A DNA stretch of 9,311 bases from JANLQB01 sp043735935 (GCA_043735935.1 JAYTDO010000559.1:1-9311); one strand, 5' to 3'; numbered from the stretch's first letter, positions 1 through 6,844 are shown. The notes: a model not told the origin generated them from the letters alone. Numbers and translations: made by a program.

Positions 1-2
1 AA

Positions 3-1472
3 CTGGCGAAGCCGGCGAATGCATCGCTCTGGAAAAGCTTCGCGGGCTATTTTGCGGAGAGGGATGTGAAGGGGTTGCTCGCACGGGAAACGGCGGGGAT
101 CGTGGAGCCGGAAAGACGTGCGTTTGTGATCGCGAATTTTTTTGCGAACCAACTCGCCTTCCGCTTTTTCACGAGCTTTGTGCGCCGGGTTTCGGGAGGA
201 AACATCGTTGAGGCGATCCAGGAGGTGAGTGTGATGCTGCCGATTCTGGCGACGCTCAGCCCTTACCTTTACGCCTTTCGCAGCCAGGCGGTGGATCGTG
301 GCTGGCTGGAGGAGGCGGGCGTGGCGCTGGCTGGGGTGAAACCGCCGAGTCTTGCGAATTCAAAACGCGCGTGGTTTACCGATACCCTCGAAGATGTGAA
401 CGGAGTGGCGAACACGATTCGTAAACTGACCGCGGCGACGGTCGCGGAAGGACACGATCTGACGGTGGTGACGTCGCGAAGTTCGGTGCAGATCACGGGC
501 ATCCCGATCCAGAATTTCCCGCCCATAGGGGAGTTTGAGCTGCCGGAGTACGAACTTCAGAAGCTCAGTTTTCCGCCGATCCTCCAGATGATCGACTACG
601 TCCAGCGCGAGGGATTTACGGAGCTGATCATTTCCACTCCTGGTCCGGTCGGCCTCACGGCACTGCTGGCGGCTTCGTTGCTCGGGATCCGCACGAGCGG
701 CATTTATCACACGGATTTTCCTCAGTATGTGCGGATCCTGAGCGAGGACTCTTTCATGGAGACGCTGACGTGGAATTTCATGCGCTGGTTCTACGGGCAG
801 CTCGATGTACTTTACGTGAACTCGGAGGGCTACCGGCGGGCGTGGACCGAGCGCGGGATCGCAGCGGAGCGGATCAAGATTCTGCCGCGCGGGCTGGATA
901 CGGCGCTCTTTCATCCGTCGCGGCGGGAGCGGGATTTCTGGAAGCAATACGGCATCGCGCCTGGAAAGACTGTGCTGCTCTATGTCGGGCGGGTGTCGAA
1001 GGAGAAGGATCTGGATGTGATCGTGGCCGCGTGGAACCGGCTGAAGCGCGATGGGCTGGCGCTGGCTTTCGTCGGGGACGGGCCGTTTTTGAAGGAGCTG
1101 AAACAACTCGCGCCCGACGCCGCTTTCACCGGCTACCTCGCTGGCCTCGAACTCGCACGCGCCTTTGCCTCGTCCGACGTGTTCGTCTTCCCGAGCACGA
1201 CGGACACGTTTGGAAATGTGATCCTCGAAGCACTCGCGAGCGGGGTGCCGTGCGTGGTTTCCGATCAAGGCGGGCCGAAGGATTTGATCGCGCATGGGAC
1301 GACGGGCTTCGTGACGCGGGCGCTGGATGTGGAAGACTTCACGCGTCACGTCGCGCGGCTCGCGCACGATGCGGCGCTGCGGGAGGCGATGAGGATCGAG
1401 GCGCATCGCGCGGTGCAGGATCGTGACTGGGCCGAGGCGGGACGGCAGTTTTGGGCGATGGGCGCGGAGTGA
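3..1472 (+). CDS. GT-B glycosyltransferase (GT4-like), 5'-truncated by the window edge
   Basis: Transfers a sugar from an activated donor to an unknown acceptor, presumably in glycolipid or envelope polysaccharide synthesis at the cytoplasmic side of the membrane. The frame is open to base 3 with no stop, so the gene begins outside the window; the internal GTG at 66 is probably not the start. Counting from that GTG, a GT-B N-terminal domain begins near residue 103 (FTDTLEDVNGVANTI), with HTDFPQY at 215-221. The donor-binding domain follows: VGRVSKEKDLD (307-317), FVGDGP (335-340), and FPSTTDTFGNVILEALASG (375-393). There the family's E-x7-E signature appears as D380-x7-E388, a form common in the SqdX/mannosyltransferase-like branch. 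The roughly 120 residues before residue 103 are not part of the GT fold and look like the tail of another domain, possibly a PHP-type one; that is inference. Donor and acceptor cannot be told from sequence. Confidence 0.9.
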   Translation: MAKPANASLWKSFAGYFAERDVKGLLARETAGIVEPERRAFVIANFFANQLAFRFFTSFVRRVSGGNIVEAIQEVSVMLPILATLSPYLYAFRSQAVDRGWLEEAGVALAGVKPPSLANSKRAWFTDTLEDVNGVANTIRKLTAATVAEGHDLTVVTSRSSVQITGIPIQNFPPIGEFELPEYELQKLSFPPILQMIDYVQREGFTELIISTPGPVGLTALLAASLLGIRTSGIYHTDFPQYVRILSEDSFMETLTWNFMRWFYGQLDVLYVNSEGYRRAWTERGIAAERIKILPRGLDTALFHPSRRERDFWKQYGIAPGKTVLLYVGRVSKEKDLDVIVAAWNRLKRDGLALAFVGDGPFLKELKQLAPDAAFTGYLAGLELARAFASSDVFVFPSTTDTFGNVILEALASGVPCVVSDQGGPKDLIAHGTTGFVTRALDVEDFTRHVARLAHDAALREAMRIEAHRAVQDRDWAEAGRQFWAMGAE

Positions 1473-1482
1473 TGCGGGGCTT

Positions 1483-1511
1483 GCGGGAGGGGTCGTGCTT
1501 CTCCTCCCTGC
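1483..1511 (+). terminator. GC-rich hairpin after the glycosyltransferase gene, possible terminator
   Basis: GGGAGG (1485-1490) can pair with CCTCCC (1503-1508) around a 12-base loop, and GC at 1483-1484 with GC at 1510-1511 across a one-base bulge. It lies 10 bases after the glycosyltransferase stop codon. No T-run follows, so it is not a canonical intrinsic terminator. Confidence 0.25.
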
Positions 1512-1520
1512 GTCGGCCAT

Positions 1521-1813
1521 ATGAAATCAGCGTTCCTCCCGTTGCTCGTCTGCCTGAACCTTTCCGCCTTTGCGCATCCTCCGGGAAGACTGTAGAGGTT
1601 GCCACAAGTAGTCAGAGTTTCTCCGGGGCGCGGTCTTATGGATGGATCGTGCGCATGTCAGTGGATGGACAACTCGTGAAAGTGCAGGCTTCCTCGGAGC
1701 CATTGGAGCGGGCCGGGAGCGATCCCGCTCAACTTGCGGCGCTGCTGAAACAATCGGAGTTTCAAGCCCCTCGCCAGCCTCTTGCACCTCTGCTTCAAGC
1801 ACCACCGCGCTAA
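1521..1813 (+). pseudogene. Small secreted protein, apparently split by a one-base frameshift
   Basis: ATG at 1521 opens a clean signal peptide: a Lys at position 2, a hydrophobic core and a small-residue end (MKSAFLPLLVCLNLSAFA). It reaches a TAG at 1593-1595 after only 24 codons. The -1 frame is open across that stop to TAA at 1811-1813 and from about base 1577 reads as a plausible mature protein (SSGKTVEVATSSQSF, then YGWIVRMSVDGQLVKV and DPAQLAALLKQSEF). Adding one base near 1575-1580 would give a single 97-residue exported protein. No family is recognised; the layout of a short beta region followed by a helix is only loosely like small emfourin-type proteins. Alternatives are a sequencing or assembly error, -1 ribosomal slippage (no canonical heptamer; G GGA AGA at 1583-1589 is only partial), or a protein starting at ATG 1472, coupled to the upstream stop (TGATG) and lacking a signal peptide. 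Apart from this and two hairpins, 1473-1876 holds nothing recognisable. Confidence 0.45.
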
Positions 1814-1853
1814 CATTTCATCGCACTCAGGGAGCGGTGCTTGCGCGGATGCG

Positions 1854-1878
1854 GCGGGGCGCGTTAGCTCTGCCCCGT
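1854..1878 (+). promoter_or_regulatory. Stem-loop that includes the dnaG start codon
   Basis: CGGGGC (1855-1860) is complementary to GCCCCG (1872-1877), with an 11-base loop and a further G-U pair (1854/1878). The last paired bases are the GT of the dnaG GTG start. The only purine-rich stretch just upstream (GGCGGGG, 1853-1859) lies in the 5' arm and is too far from the start to be a normal ribosome binding site. If it folds in the mRNA it would limit dnaG translation. The pairing is seen in the sequence; the function is inferred. Confidence 0.35.
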
Positions 1879-3676
1879 GTCCCTTCTCTCGCAAGAACTC
1901 ATCGAACAAATCGCCGCGGCGAACGACATCGTCGGTGTGATTGAGGGTTACCTCGGGCCGCTCAAGCGCGCGGGGGCGGCGTTCCGTGCGCTGTGCCCGT
2001 TTCATCAGGAACGGACGCCCTCGTTTCAGGTGAATCCGCAGCGTCAGATTTTCAAGTGCTTCGGGTGCGGGATGGGCGGGAGCGTGTTCCGGTTTGTGCA
2101 GGAGTATGAGCACGTGGATTTCATCACGGCGGCGAAAAAGCTGGCGGCGCGTGCGAACATCCAGATCGTCGAGCAGGAGATGAGCGCGGAGGATAAGGCG
2201 CGGGTGACATTGCGCCGACGCTTGCTCGCACTCCACGCAGAAGTCGCCGATTTCTTTCATCTGAACCTGATGCGCAAGCCTGCGGCGGCCGTCGCTCGGG
2301 ATTATTTGAAAAGCCGGGGCATCCTCGGCGAGGTCGCGAAAAGCTGGAAGATCGGTTACGCGCCAAACGAGTGGGATACCATGGCGGCGGTCGCGCGAGA
2401 GCGGGGGTTCAATCGGGAGGAGTTGGTGGCGAGCGGGCTGGTGTCGACGCGCGAGGAAGACGACCGTGGTGAGTTTTATGACCGGTTTCGGGATCGGGTG
2501 ATGTTCCCGATCTGCAACGACATGGGGGAGGTGATCGCCTTCAGCGGGCGAGTGCTCGCTGCGGAGGCGAAAGGGGCGAAATACGTCAATTCTCCGGAGA
2601 CGCTGCTGTTTACGAAAGGGGGGGTCCTGTTTGGTCTGCATCGATCGAAACGGGCGTTGATCGAAAAGCAGCAAGCGATCGTTTGCGAGGGACAATTGGA
2701 CTTGATCACGGCGTTTGAGGCGGGAGTGCAGAATGTCATCGCCCCGCAGGGAACGGCGTTTACCGACAAACAGGCGCGGATACTGAAGCGGTACGTCGAG
2801 GAGGTCGTGTTGTGCTTTGACTCCGATGCGGCTGGGGAAAACGCGGCGGGGAAGTCGCTTCCACATCTGTTGGCCGCGGGCGTCATCGTCCGTGTGGCCG
2901 AGATGCCTGCGGGGGAAGACCCGGACTCGATGATCCGCGGGCGGGGCGCGGCGGCATTTGTCGGACAGATCGCGGCCGCCAAGGATTTCTTCGACTTCCA
3001 AATCGATCGGCTGGCAGCGAGGGAAGATTTCGCCACGGCCCGAGGTCGCACGCAGGCAGCGCGCAAAATGGCGGAGTCGATCAGCTTGATTGAAGACGCC
3101 GTTCTCCGGGAGGCGGTCATGAACAGGGTGACCATGCGACTCGAAGTTTCGCGTGAGGAGTTTATGAAGATGCTGAAAGCCCCGCAGGGGCGTCGGGGGG
3201 ATGAATCCGTCGAGGGGCAACGAAGCGCGCCGATGCTGCTCGACTCGACCATGAGGTTGCTCGCCGTCGCGGTGCTGCGCGATCCGGGAGCGCGCGCGTG
3301 GGTTCTCGCCGAGGATTGGCAGCGGCTGCTCAGTCGCGATCAGGATGCCGGATTGGTGGTGAAGATCCTTTCGGCGAACCTCAATCCAGAGGATCCCGCA
3401 TCAATGAGCGCATTTCTCGCCTCGCTGGATGCGGACGAGGAATCCGCGGTGTCGATGTTGCTTGAAGGGCACGTTCCCGAACACACCATGACGATCGTGC
3501 AGGACTGCTGGCGGGAGTTGGAGCGAAGGCTCATCCGCTGGCGACTGGATGCGGTGCAAGCTCGTCTGCGGGCCCCGGCACAGGCGGATGCGGCGGTCGA
3601 AAAGATGCAAAAAGAAGTCCTTGATTTACAAAAACGTCTTCTGGATATTGCGCGACCTTTTTCCCCGCCAATATAG
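1877..3676 (+). CDS. dnaG: DNA primase DnaG
   Basis: Makes the RNA primers for chromosome replication and works with the DnaB helicase at the fork. All three family domains are present in 599 residues, a normal length. The CHC2 zinc-binding domain has ligands C40, H43, C61 and C64 (CPFH...CFGC). The basic catalytic-core entry is YDRFRDRVMFPI (201-212). The TOPRIM domain has its acidic residues in VCEGQLDLITAF (269-280; E271, D275) and CFDSDAAG (313-320; D315, D317). The last 150 or so residues form a helix-rich DnaB-binding domain. The start is GTG at 1877: an in-frame TAG lies at 1865-1867 and no ATG intervenes, and the N-terminus aligns naturally with the family (SQELIEQIAAANDIVGVI). There is no good Shine-Dalgarno sequence, and the start lies in a GC hairpin. 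rpoD follows 51 bases downstream on the same strand, as in the macromolecular-synthesis operon; rpsU, its usual first gene, is not upstream. Confidence 0.97.
   Translation: MSLLSQELIEQIAAANDIVGVIEGYLGPLKRAGAAFRALCPFHQERTPSFQVNPQRQIFKCFGCGMGGSVFRFVQEYEHVDFITAAKKLAARANIQIVEQEMSAEDKARVTLRRRLLALHAEVADFFHLNLMRKPAAAVARDYLKSRGILGEVAKSWKIGYAPNEWDTMAAVARERGFNREELVASGLVSTREEDDRGEFYDRFRDRVMFPICNDMGEVIAFSGRVLAAEAKGAKYVNSPETLLFTKGGVLFGLHRSKRALIEKQQAIVCEGQLDLITAFEAGVQNVIAPQGTAFTDKQARILKRYVEEVVLCFDSDAAGENAAGKSLPHLLAAGVIVRVAEMPAGEDPDSMIRGRGAAAFVGQIAAAKDFFDFQIDRLAAREDFATARGRTQAARKMAESISLIEDAVLREAVMNRVTMRLEVSREEFMKMLKAPQGRRGDESVEGQRSAPMLLDSTMRLLAVAVLRDPGARAWVLAEDWQRLLSRDQDAGLVVKILSANLNPEDPASMSAFLASLDADEESAVSMLLEGHVPEHTMTIVQDCWRELERRLIRWRLDAVQARLRAPAQADAAVEKMQKEVLDLQKRLLDIARPFSPPI
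3621..3649 (+). promoter_or_regulatory. Candidate sigma-70 promoter for rpoD inside the 3' end of dnaG
   Basis: TTGATT (3621-3626) and GATATT (3644-3649) are spaced by 17 bases, each matching the -35 and -10 consensus at four of six positions, in a locally AT-rich patch of an otherwise GC-rich sequence. A second possible pair is TTGCGC (3648-3653) and TATAGA (3672-3677) with an 18-base spacer. Either would allow rpoD to be transcribed independently of dnaG. This rests on consensus matching alone. Confidence 0.28.
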
Positions 3677-3727
3677 ACGCCGGTATCGTCTTTTGAGGTG
3701 CGGATCGATGCCTCCAACCAAGCGGGT

Positions 3728-5878
3728 ATGCCCAAAAAACTTAAGAAAGCCGTTCCGAAACCCACGAAGCACGCCACTAAGAAGAGGCCGAACCCAAAGA
3801 CGAAGAAAAAAGCGGAACGACCGTTGGTAAAAAAGGGAAAGGCCTCCAAAAAGGGCGGAAAGACGCAAGTCGTTAAAGCCGCCAAACCGGCGAAAAAGGT
3901 CAAATCGACTCGTGGCGGGAGATTGCCCAAAGTTGGGAAGGCTTCGAAGAAAAATAAGAGTGCGAAGGCGAAAAAGGCGGTGAAGGCGGTGAAGGCGAAA
4001 AAAGCGGTGAAAGCGGTGAAAGCGGTGAAGCCGCCGAAGGCCAAAGCCGTGCCGAAACTAAAGCCTGCGAAACAGGCGGTGAAAGCCAAGCCGCAGCCCA
4101 AACCCGAGAAGGCGGCTGGGAAGCGTGGACGACCCCAGAAGCCGGATCGGGCTGGCGCGAAATCGAAGGCGGGCAGCAACGGAGTGCATCCCGGTAAGAA
4201 TGGCGCCGTGACTACCCCACTCGCACCGGTTGGTCCCGTGATCAGCGTGATCGACCAACCGGACGTGCAGGATAAACTGCGGGAACTCATCCGACTTGCG
4301 AAGGAACAAGGGTATCTGACTTTCGACGACCTGAACGAAGCGTTGCCAGACAACGTCAACGATCCGGACGAAATGGAGACGATCATGAGTCGTCTGCGGG
4401 GCATGGAGATCGAGATCATCGACGCATCGCAGGTGGATCGCCTCAAGGACGGCAAGAAGGATTCCGAGGAGGAAGAGGAGGAAAAACCGGAGGCGAAACT
4501 TGATATCCTCGACGATCCGGTGCGGATGTACCTCAAGCAGATGGGGCAGGTGCCGCTTCTGACACGAGAGCAGGAGGTGGAGATATCAAAGCGAATCGAG
4601 GAGGCGGAGATCAACGTTCAAAAGTTTACGAATCGTTTTGGCTTCATCGCACGGGCGTATCTCGATTTGGCGGCGAAACTTCAGGAAGGGCGCGAGCGCT
4701 TTGACCGGGTCATCCTCGACAAGAAAATCGAAAGCCGCGAGCGGTACATGAAGTTCCTTCCAAAACTCTGTCATCAACTGGAACACTCGGCGGAAGCGTG
4801 CGCGAACACCTACAAGAACTACCTCGCGCACGGTGGAAAGAATCACGAGACCAAGTCGTATCACGAGTTTCAGCGCGCCCACAATTCGATCCAAAAAATC
4901 TACCCGAAGTTTTTCTTTAAACAAAAGGTGACGGAAGAGTTTGTGCATCTGGCTGACGAGACGCATCTGACGATCAACTTGCACGTGGCGGAGATGGGGA
5001 AACCAAAGAAGGTCGCAAAAGCCGATGGCAGCGCGAAGATCGATCACGCCGGAAAGTTGAAAGAGATTCAAATGCGCGCATGGCTGAGCCCGGAGGAATT
5101 TCTCGGGGAATATCAGGAATTGAAAGCGTGGCTTAAACGGGCGCTCAAGGCCAAGACCGAGATGGTTGAGGCGAACTTGCGCCTGGTGATTTCGATCGCC
5201 AAGAAATACACGAACCGCGGCCTGTCGTTCCTGGACCTCATCCAGGAGGGCAACATGGGATTGATGAAGGCGGTCGAAAAATTCGAGTACCGTCGCGGAT
5301 ACAAGTTTTCGACTTACGCCACCTGGTGGATTCGGCAGGCCATCACCCGGTCCATCGCGGATCAGGCCCGGACGATTCGCATCCCAGTGCACATGATCGA
5401 GACGATCAACAAGCTGATGCGTGTGCAAAAGCAACTTGTGCAGGACTATGGCCGGGAGCCGACCCCGGAGGAGGTGGCGGACGAAATCCAGCTTCCTGTC
5501 GAGCGCGTCCGCGCCGTCCTGAAGATGGCGCAACAGCCGATCTCGCTGCAATCTCCTGTCGGCGAGAGCGACGACACGAGCTTCGGTGATTTTATCGAGG
5601 ACAAGGGTGCTGAAAACCCATCGGACATGACGGCGATCGTTCTGTTGAAGGAGAAGATCAAAGATGTTCTCGAAACTTTGACTGAGCGGGAACGGCAGGT
5701 TCTGGAACAGAGGTTTGGCTTGATCGACGGATACAGCCGCACCCTTGAGGAAGTCGGGCGGCAATTCAAAGTGACCCGCGAACGCATCCGCCAGATCGAA
5801 GCGAAAGCACTTCGGAAAATGCGCCATCCGACGCGCATCCGGCAACTCGAAGGCTTCCTTGAAGCCGATGCCGTTTAG
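3728..5878 (+). CDS. rpoD: Primary sigma factor RpoD (sigma-70) with a lysine-rich, AT-hook-bearing N-terminus
   Basis: Housekeeping sigma subunit that directs RNA polymerase to most promoters. Numbering from ATG 3728 (716 residues): 1-153 is a very basic Lys/Ala/Pro-rich tract with an AT-hook core KRGRP at 132-136. Region 1.1 is at about 171-235 (KLRELIRLAKEQGYLTFDDL), followed by an acidic EEEEEE run near 247-252. Region 1.2 is at about 258-295 (DPVRMYLKQMGQVPLLTREQE). A non-conserved insert runs from about 296 to 470. Region 2 begins near 478 and includes FSTYATWWIRQAI (527-539), the -10 recognition and melting segment. Region 3 runs from about 550 to 625. Region 4 ends in the helix-turn-helix TRERIRQIEAKALRKMRHP (683-701). 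An upstream in-frame GTG at 3698 would add 10 residues; ATG is preferred because Met-Pro-Lys-Lys opens the basic tract, but neither start has a clear ribosome binding site. Its position directly after dnaG supports the primary rather than an alternative sigma factor. Confidence 0.96.
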   Translation: MPKKLKKAVPKPTKHATKKRPNPKTKKKAERPLVKKGKASKKGGKTQVVKAAKPAKKVKSTRGGRLPKVGKASKKNKSAKAKKAVKAVKAKKAVKAVKAVKPPKAKAVPKLKPAKQAVKAKPQPKPEKAAGKRGRPQKPDRAGAKSKAGSNGVHPGKNGAVTTPLAPVGPVISVIDQPDVQDKLRELIRLAKEQGYLTFDDLNEALPDNVNDPDEMETIMSRLRGMEIEIIDASQVDRLKDGKKDSEEEEEEKPEAKLDILDDPVRMYLKQMGQVPLLTREQEVEISKRIEEAEINVQKFTNRFGFIARAYLDLAAKLQEGRERFDRVILDKKIESRERYMKFLPKLCHQLEHSAEACANTYKNYLAHGGKNHETKSYHEFQRAHNSIQKIYPKFFFKQKVTEEFVHLADETHLTINLHVAEMGKPKKVAKADGSAKIDHAGKLKEIQMRAWLSPEEFLGEYQELKAWLKRALKAKTEMVEANLRLVISIAKKYTNRGLSFLDLIQEGNMGLMKAVEKFEYRRGYKFSTYATWWIRQAITRSIADQARTIRIPVHMIETINKLMRVQKQLVQDYGREPTPEEVADEIQLPVERVRAVLKMAQQPISLQSPVGESDDTSFGDFIEDKGAENPSDMTAIVLLKEKIKDVLETLTERERQVLEQRFGLIDGYSRTLEEVGRQFKVTRERIRQIEAKALRKMRHPTRIRQLEGFLEADAV
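3968..4030 (+). repeat. In-frame tandem repeat coding for AKKAVKAVK units in RpoD
   Basis: Two adjacent 27-base copies (3968-3994 and 3995-4021) each code for AKKAVKAVK, and a 9-base partial copy (4022-4030) codes for AVK. Each 27-base unit is built from 9-base GCG-GTG-AAG/A steps. Differences are A/G changes at the third base of Lys codons, so the protein repeat is exact. The pattern suggests growth by slippage or unequal recombination in multiples of three. Confidence 0.8.
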
Positions 5879-5942
5879 GCAGCGCGCATTTTTCGCACAA
5901 ACGTCGCAACTATCCCGGGTCTCGACTGTTTCACGGACAGCC

Positions 5943-6296
5943 ATGAACCAAACCGACGAAAACGACGATCTTTGGCGCTTACTCGGTAAAGCACCGTCTC
6001 CAGTCGCATCACCCTATTTCTCGCGCAATGTGCTCCGTGAAGTCCGGGGGATGCACCAGGAAAAGGGTGGAGTGCTGCGCTGGATGTGGCATCGCTGGTA
6101 TTTTGCCGTAGGCGGTGCGGCTGTGGCGCTCGCCGTCGGATTCTTCGCGCTCCAGCGCGCGGCGTTGCAGCCGGATCAATTGACCGCCATTGCAGCCGAA
6201 GTTTCGGAAAGCCCGGATTATCTGGTTATCACGAATCTCGATGAATTACTCGCGACGGAGGAGAGTTCTGTATGGTTGGAAAAGCCGGTCTATTAG
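5943..6296 (+). CDS. Small single-pass membrane protein, possible anti-sigma/regulatory protein
   Basis: 117 residues. The N-terminal 50 are cytoplasm-like and start with DDLWRLLGKAPSPVASPYFSRNVLREVR, given here as two parts: DDLWRLLGKA (8-17) and SPYFSRNVLREVR (23-35). One hydrophobic segment follows at about 52-71 (WYFAVGGAAVALAVGFFAL), and the C-terminus is acidic with LDELLATEESSVWLE (99-113). In verrucomicrobial genomes small proteins of this layout are, as I recall, found next to ECF sigma factor genes, which suggests an anti-sigma-like role; this is inference and no zinc-type anti-sigma motif (HxxxCxxC) is present. The start was set at ATG 5943: an earlier in-frame ATG at 5859 lies inside rpoD and would add 28 residues with no likely function. 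The gene sits 64 bases after rpoD and overlaps the next gene by 25 bases. Its function is unknown. Confidence 0.8.
   Translation: MNQTDENDDLWRLLGKAPSPVASPYFSRNVLREVRGMHQEKGGVLRWMWHRWYFAVGGAAVALAVGFFALQRAALQPDQLTAIAAEVSESPDYLVITNLDELLATEESSVWLEKPVY
6257..6263 (+). promoter_or_regulatory. Strong ribosome binding site for the secreted protein gene
   Basis: GGAGGAG lies 8 bases before ATG 6272, inside the coding sequence of the upstream gene. It is the clearest Shine-Dalgarno sequence in the window and fixes the start of the next gene despite the overlap. Confidence 0.7.
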
Positions 6297-6799
6297 TTCT
6301 CCTTGCGTTCGTTGCGGGTCATTCGTTTGGACAGTCGGCGACGCCCGCTCCGACTTCCTCTCCGGCACCCGAGGCCGCTGGTAAACGTCCTCTTTTGGGG
6401 CCCGGTCTGCGTCGGCCGGGGTCGGAAGGAATGTCGGCGGAATTTGCCGATGTCCGAAAAGCCATCGCAGCGCTCACCCCGGAGCAGCGCCAGCGTTTCG
6501 CGGACAATTTTAAGCGATGGGCAAGTTTGCCGCCCGAAGAGCGGAACGTGCTCGTCGATCGCGAGGCGTTGAGGCGCAAAAAAATGGCCGAGGATATCGA
6601 CACCGCGCTCAATCAAGCCGGGCTTCAGCTTTCCGGCGAGCGGCGGGCTCAGTTCGCTCGACGCTATGGCGATGAGCGGCGAAAAATTGAAGAGCAGCTT
6701 CGGACGGAAATGGACGAGAAGCGGCAGCCGTTGCTGAAGGATATCATCTCAAAACTCAAAGGTGAGTTTTCAGGTTCGCCCACTGCCGACGGGCAGTGA
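6272..6799 (+). CDS. Secreted helical protein, DUF3106-like
   Basis: 175 residues. The N-terminus is a signal peptide (Lys at 4, hydrophobic core GLLVLLAFVAG, likely cleavage around residues 20-22), then a Pro/Ala/Ser-rich linker to about residue 50. The rest is predicted to be helical and highly charged: DVRKAIAALTPEQRQRFADN (60-79), then FKRWASLPPEERNVLVDRE (80-98), and a long Arg/Glu/Lys-rich coiled-coil region at about 120-165. The repeated pattern of a Trp, then LPPEER, resembles DUF3106-type and CpxP/Spy-like periplasmic helical proteins; this is likeness, not proof. It overlaps the preceding membrane protein gene by 25 bases and is probably co-translated with it, so the two may work together at the envelope. 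No catalytic residues are evident. Confidence 0.82.
   Translation: MVGKAGLLVLLAFVAGHSFGQSATPAPTSSPAPEAAGKRPLLGPGLRRPGSEGMSAEFADVRKAIAALTPEQRQRFADNFKRWASLPPEERNVLVDREALRRKKMAEDIDTALNQAGLQLSGERRAQFARRYGDERRKIEEQLRTEMDEKRQPLLKDIISKLKGEFSGSPTADGQ
6781..6798. terminator. Hairpin between convergent genes
   Basis: CACTGCC (6781-6787) and GGCAGTG (6792-6798) form a perfect 7-base-pair stem around the loop GACG. It overlaps the last codons of the plus-strand gene and lies 46 bases beyond the stop of the minus-strand gene, so it could act on either transcript. No T-run follows on either strand, so termination is uncertain. Confidence 0.35.
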
Positions 6800-6844
6800 G
6801 GTCGTATTGGTTGGCCGAGATCCTCGATTAAAAGACGTCCCCGT

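Noticed and set aside
360..1520. Long minus-strand open frame (386 codons)
   Set aside because: It lies opposite the glycosyltransferase, is Arg/Pro/His-rich with no domain motif, and is a by-product of GC-rich codons.
1841..1869. TTGCGC and TTAGCT with a 17-base spacer as a dnaG promoter
   Set aside because: The -10 match is poor and the whole stretch is GC-rich; not better than chance.
1658..3220. Long minus-strand open frame (520 codons)
   Set aside because: It lies opposite dnaG, whose zinc-binding and TOPRIM motifs are intact; the composition is arginine/histidine-rich noise.
3340..4614. Minus-strand open frame with Phe/Ala repeats resembling membrane segments
   Set aside because: The apparent hydrophobic repeats are the reverse complement of the Lys/Ala codons in rpoD.
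5859..5942. Earlier ATG for the small membrane protein
   Set aside because: It overlaps rpoD and adds a basic, low-quality stretch; the ATG at 5943 begins the plausible protein.
4586..5944. Minus-strand open frame (452 codons) opposite rpoD
   Set aside because: rpoD has all sigma-70 regions on the plus strand; this frame has no recognisable motif.
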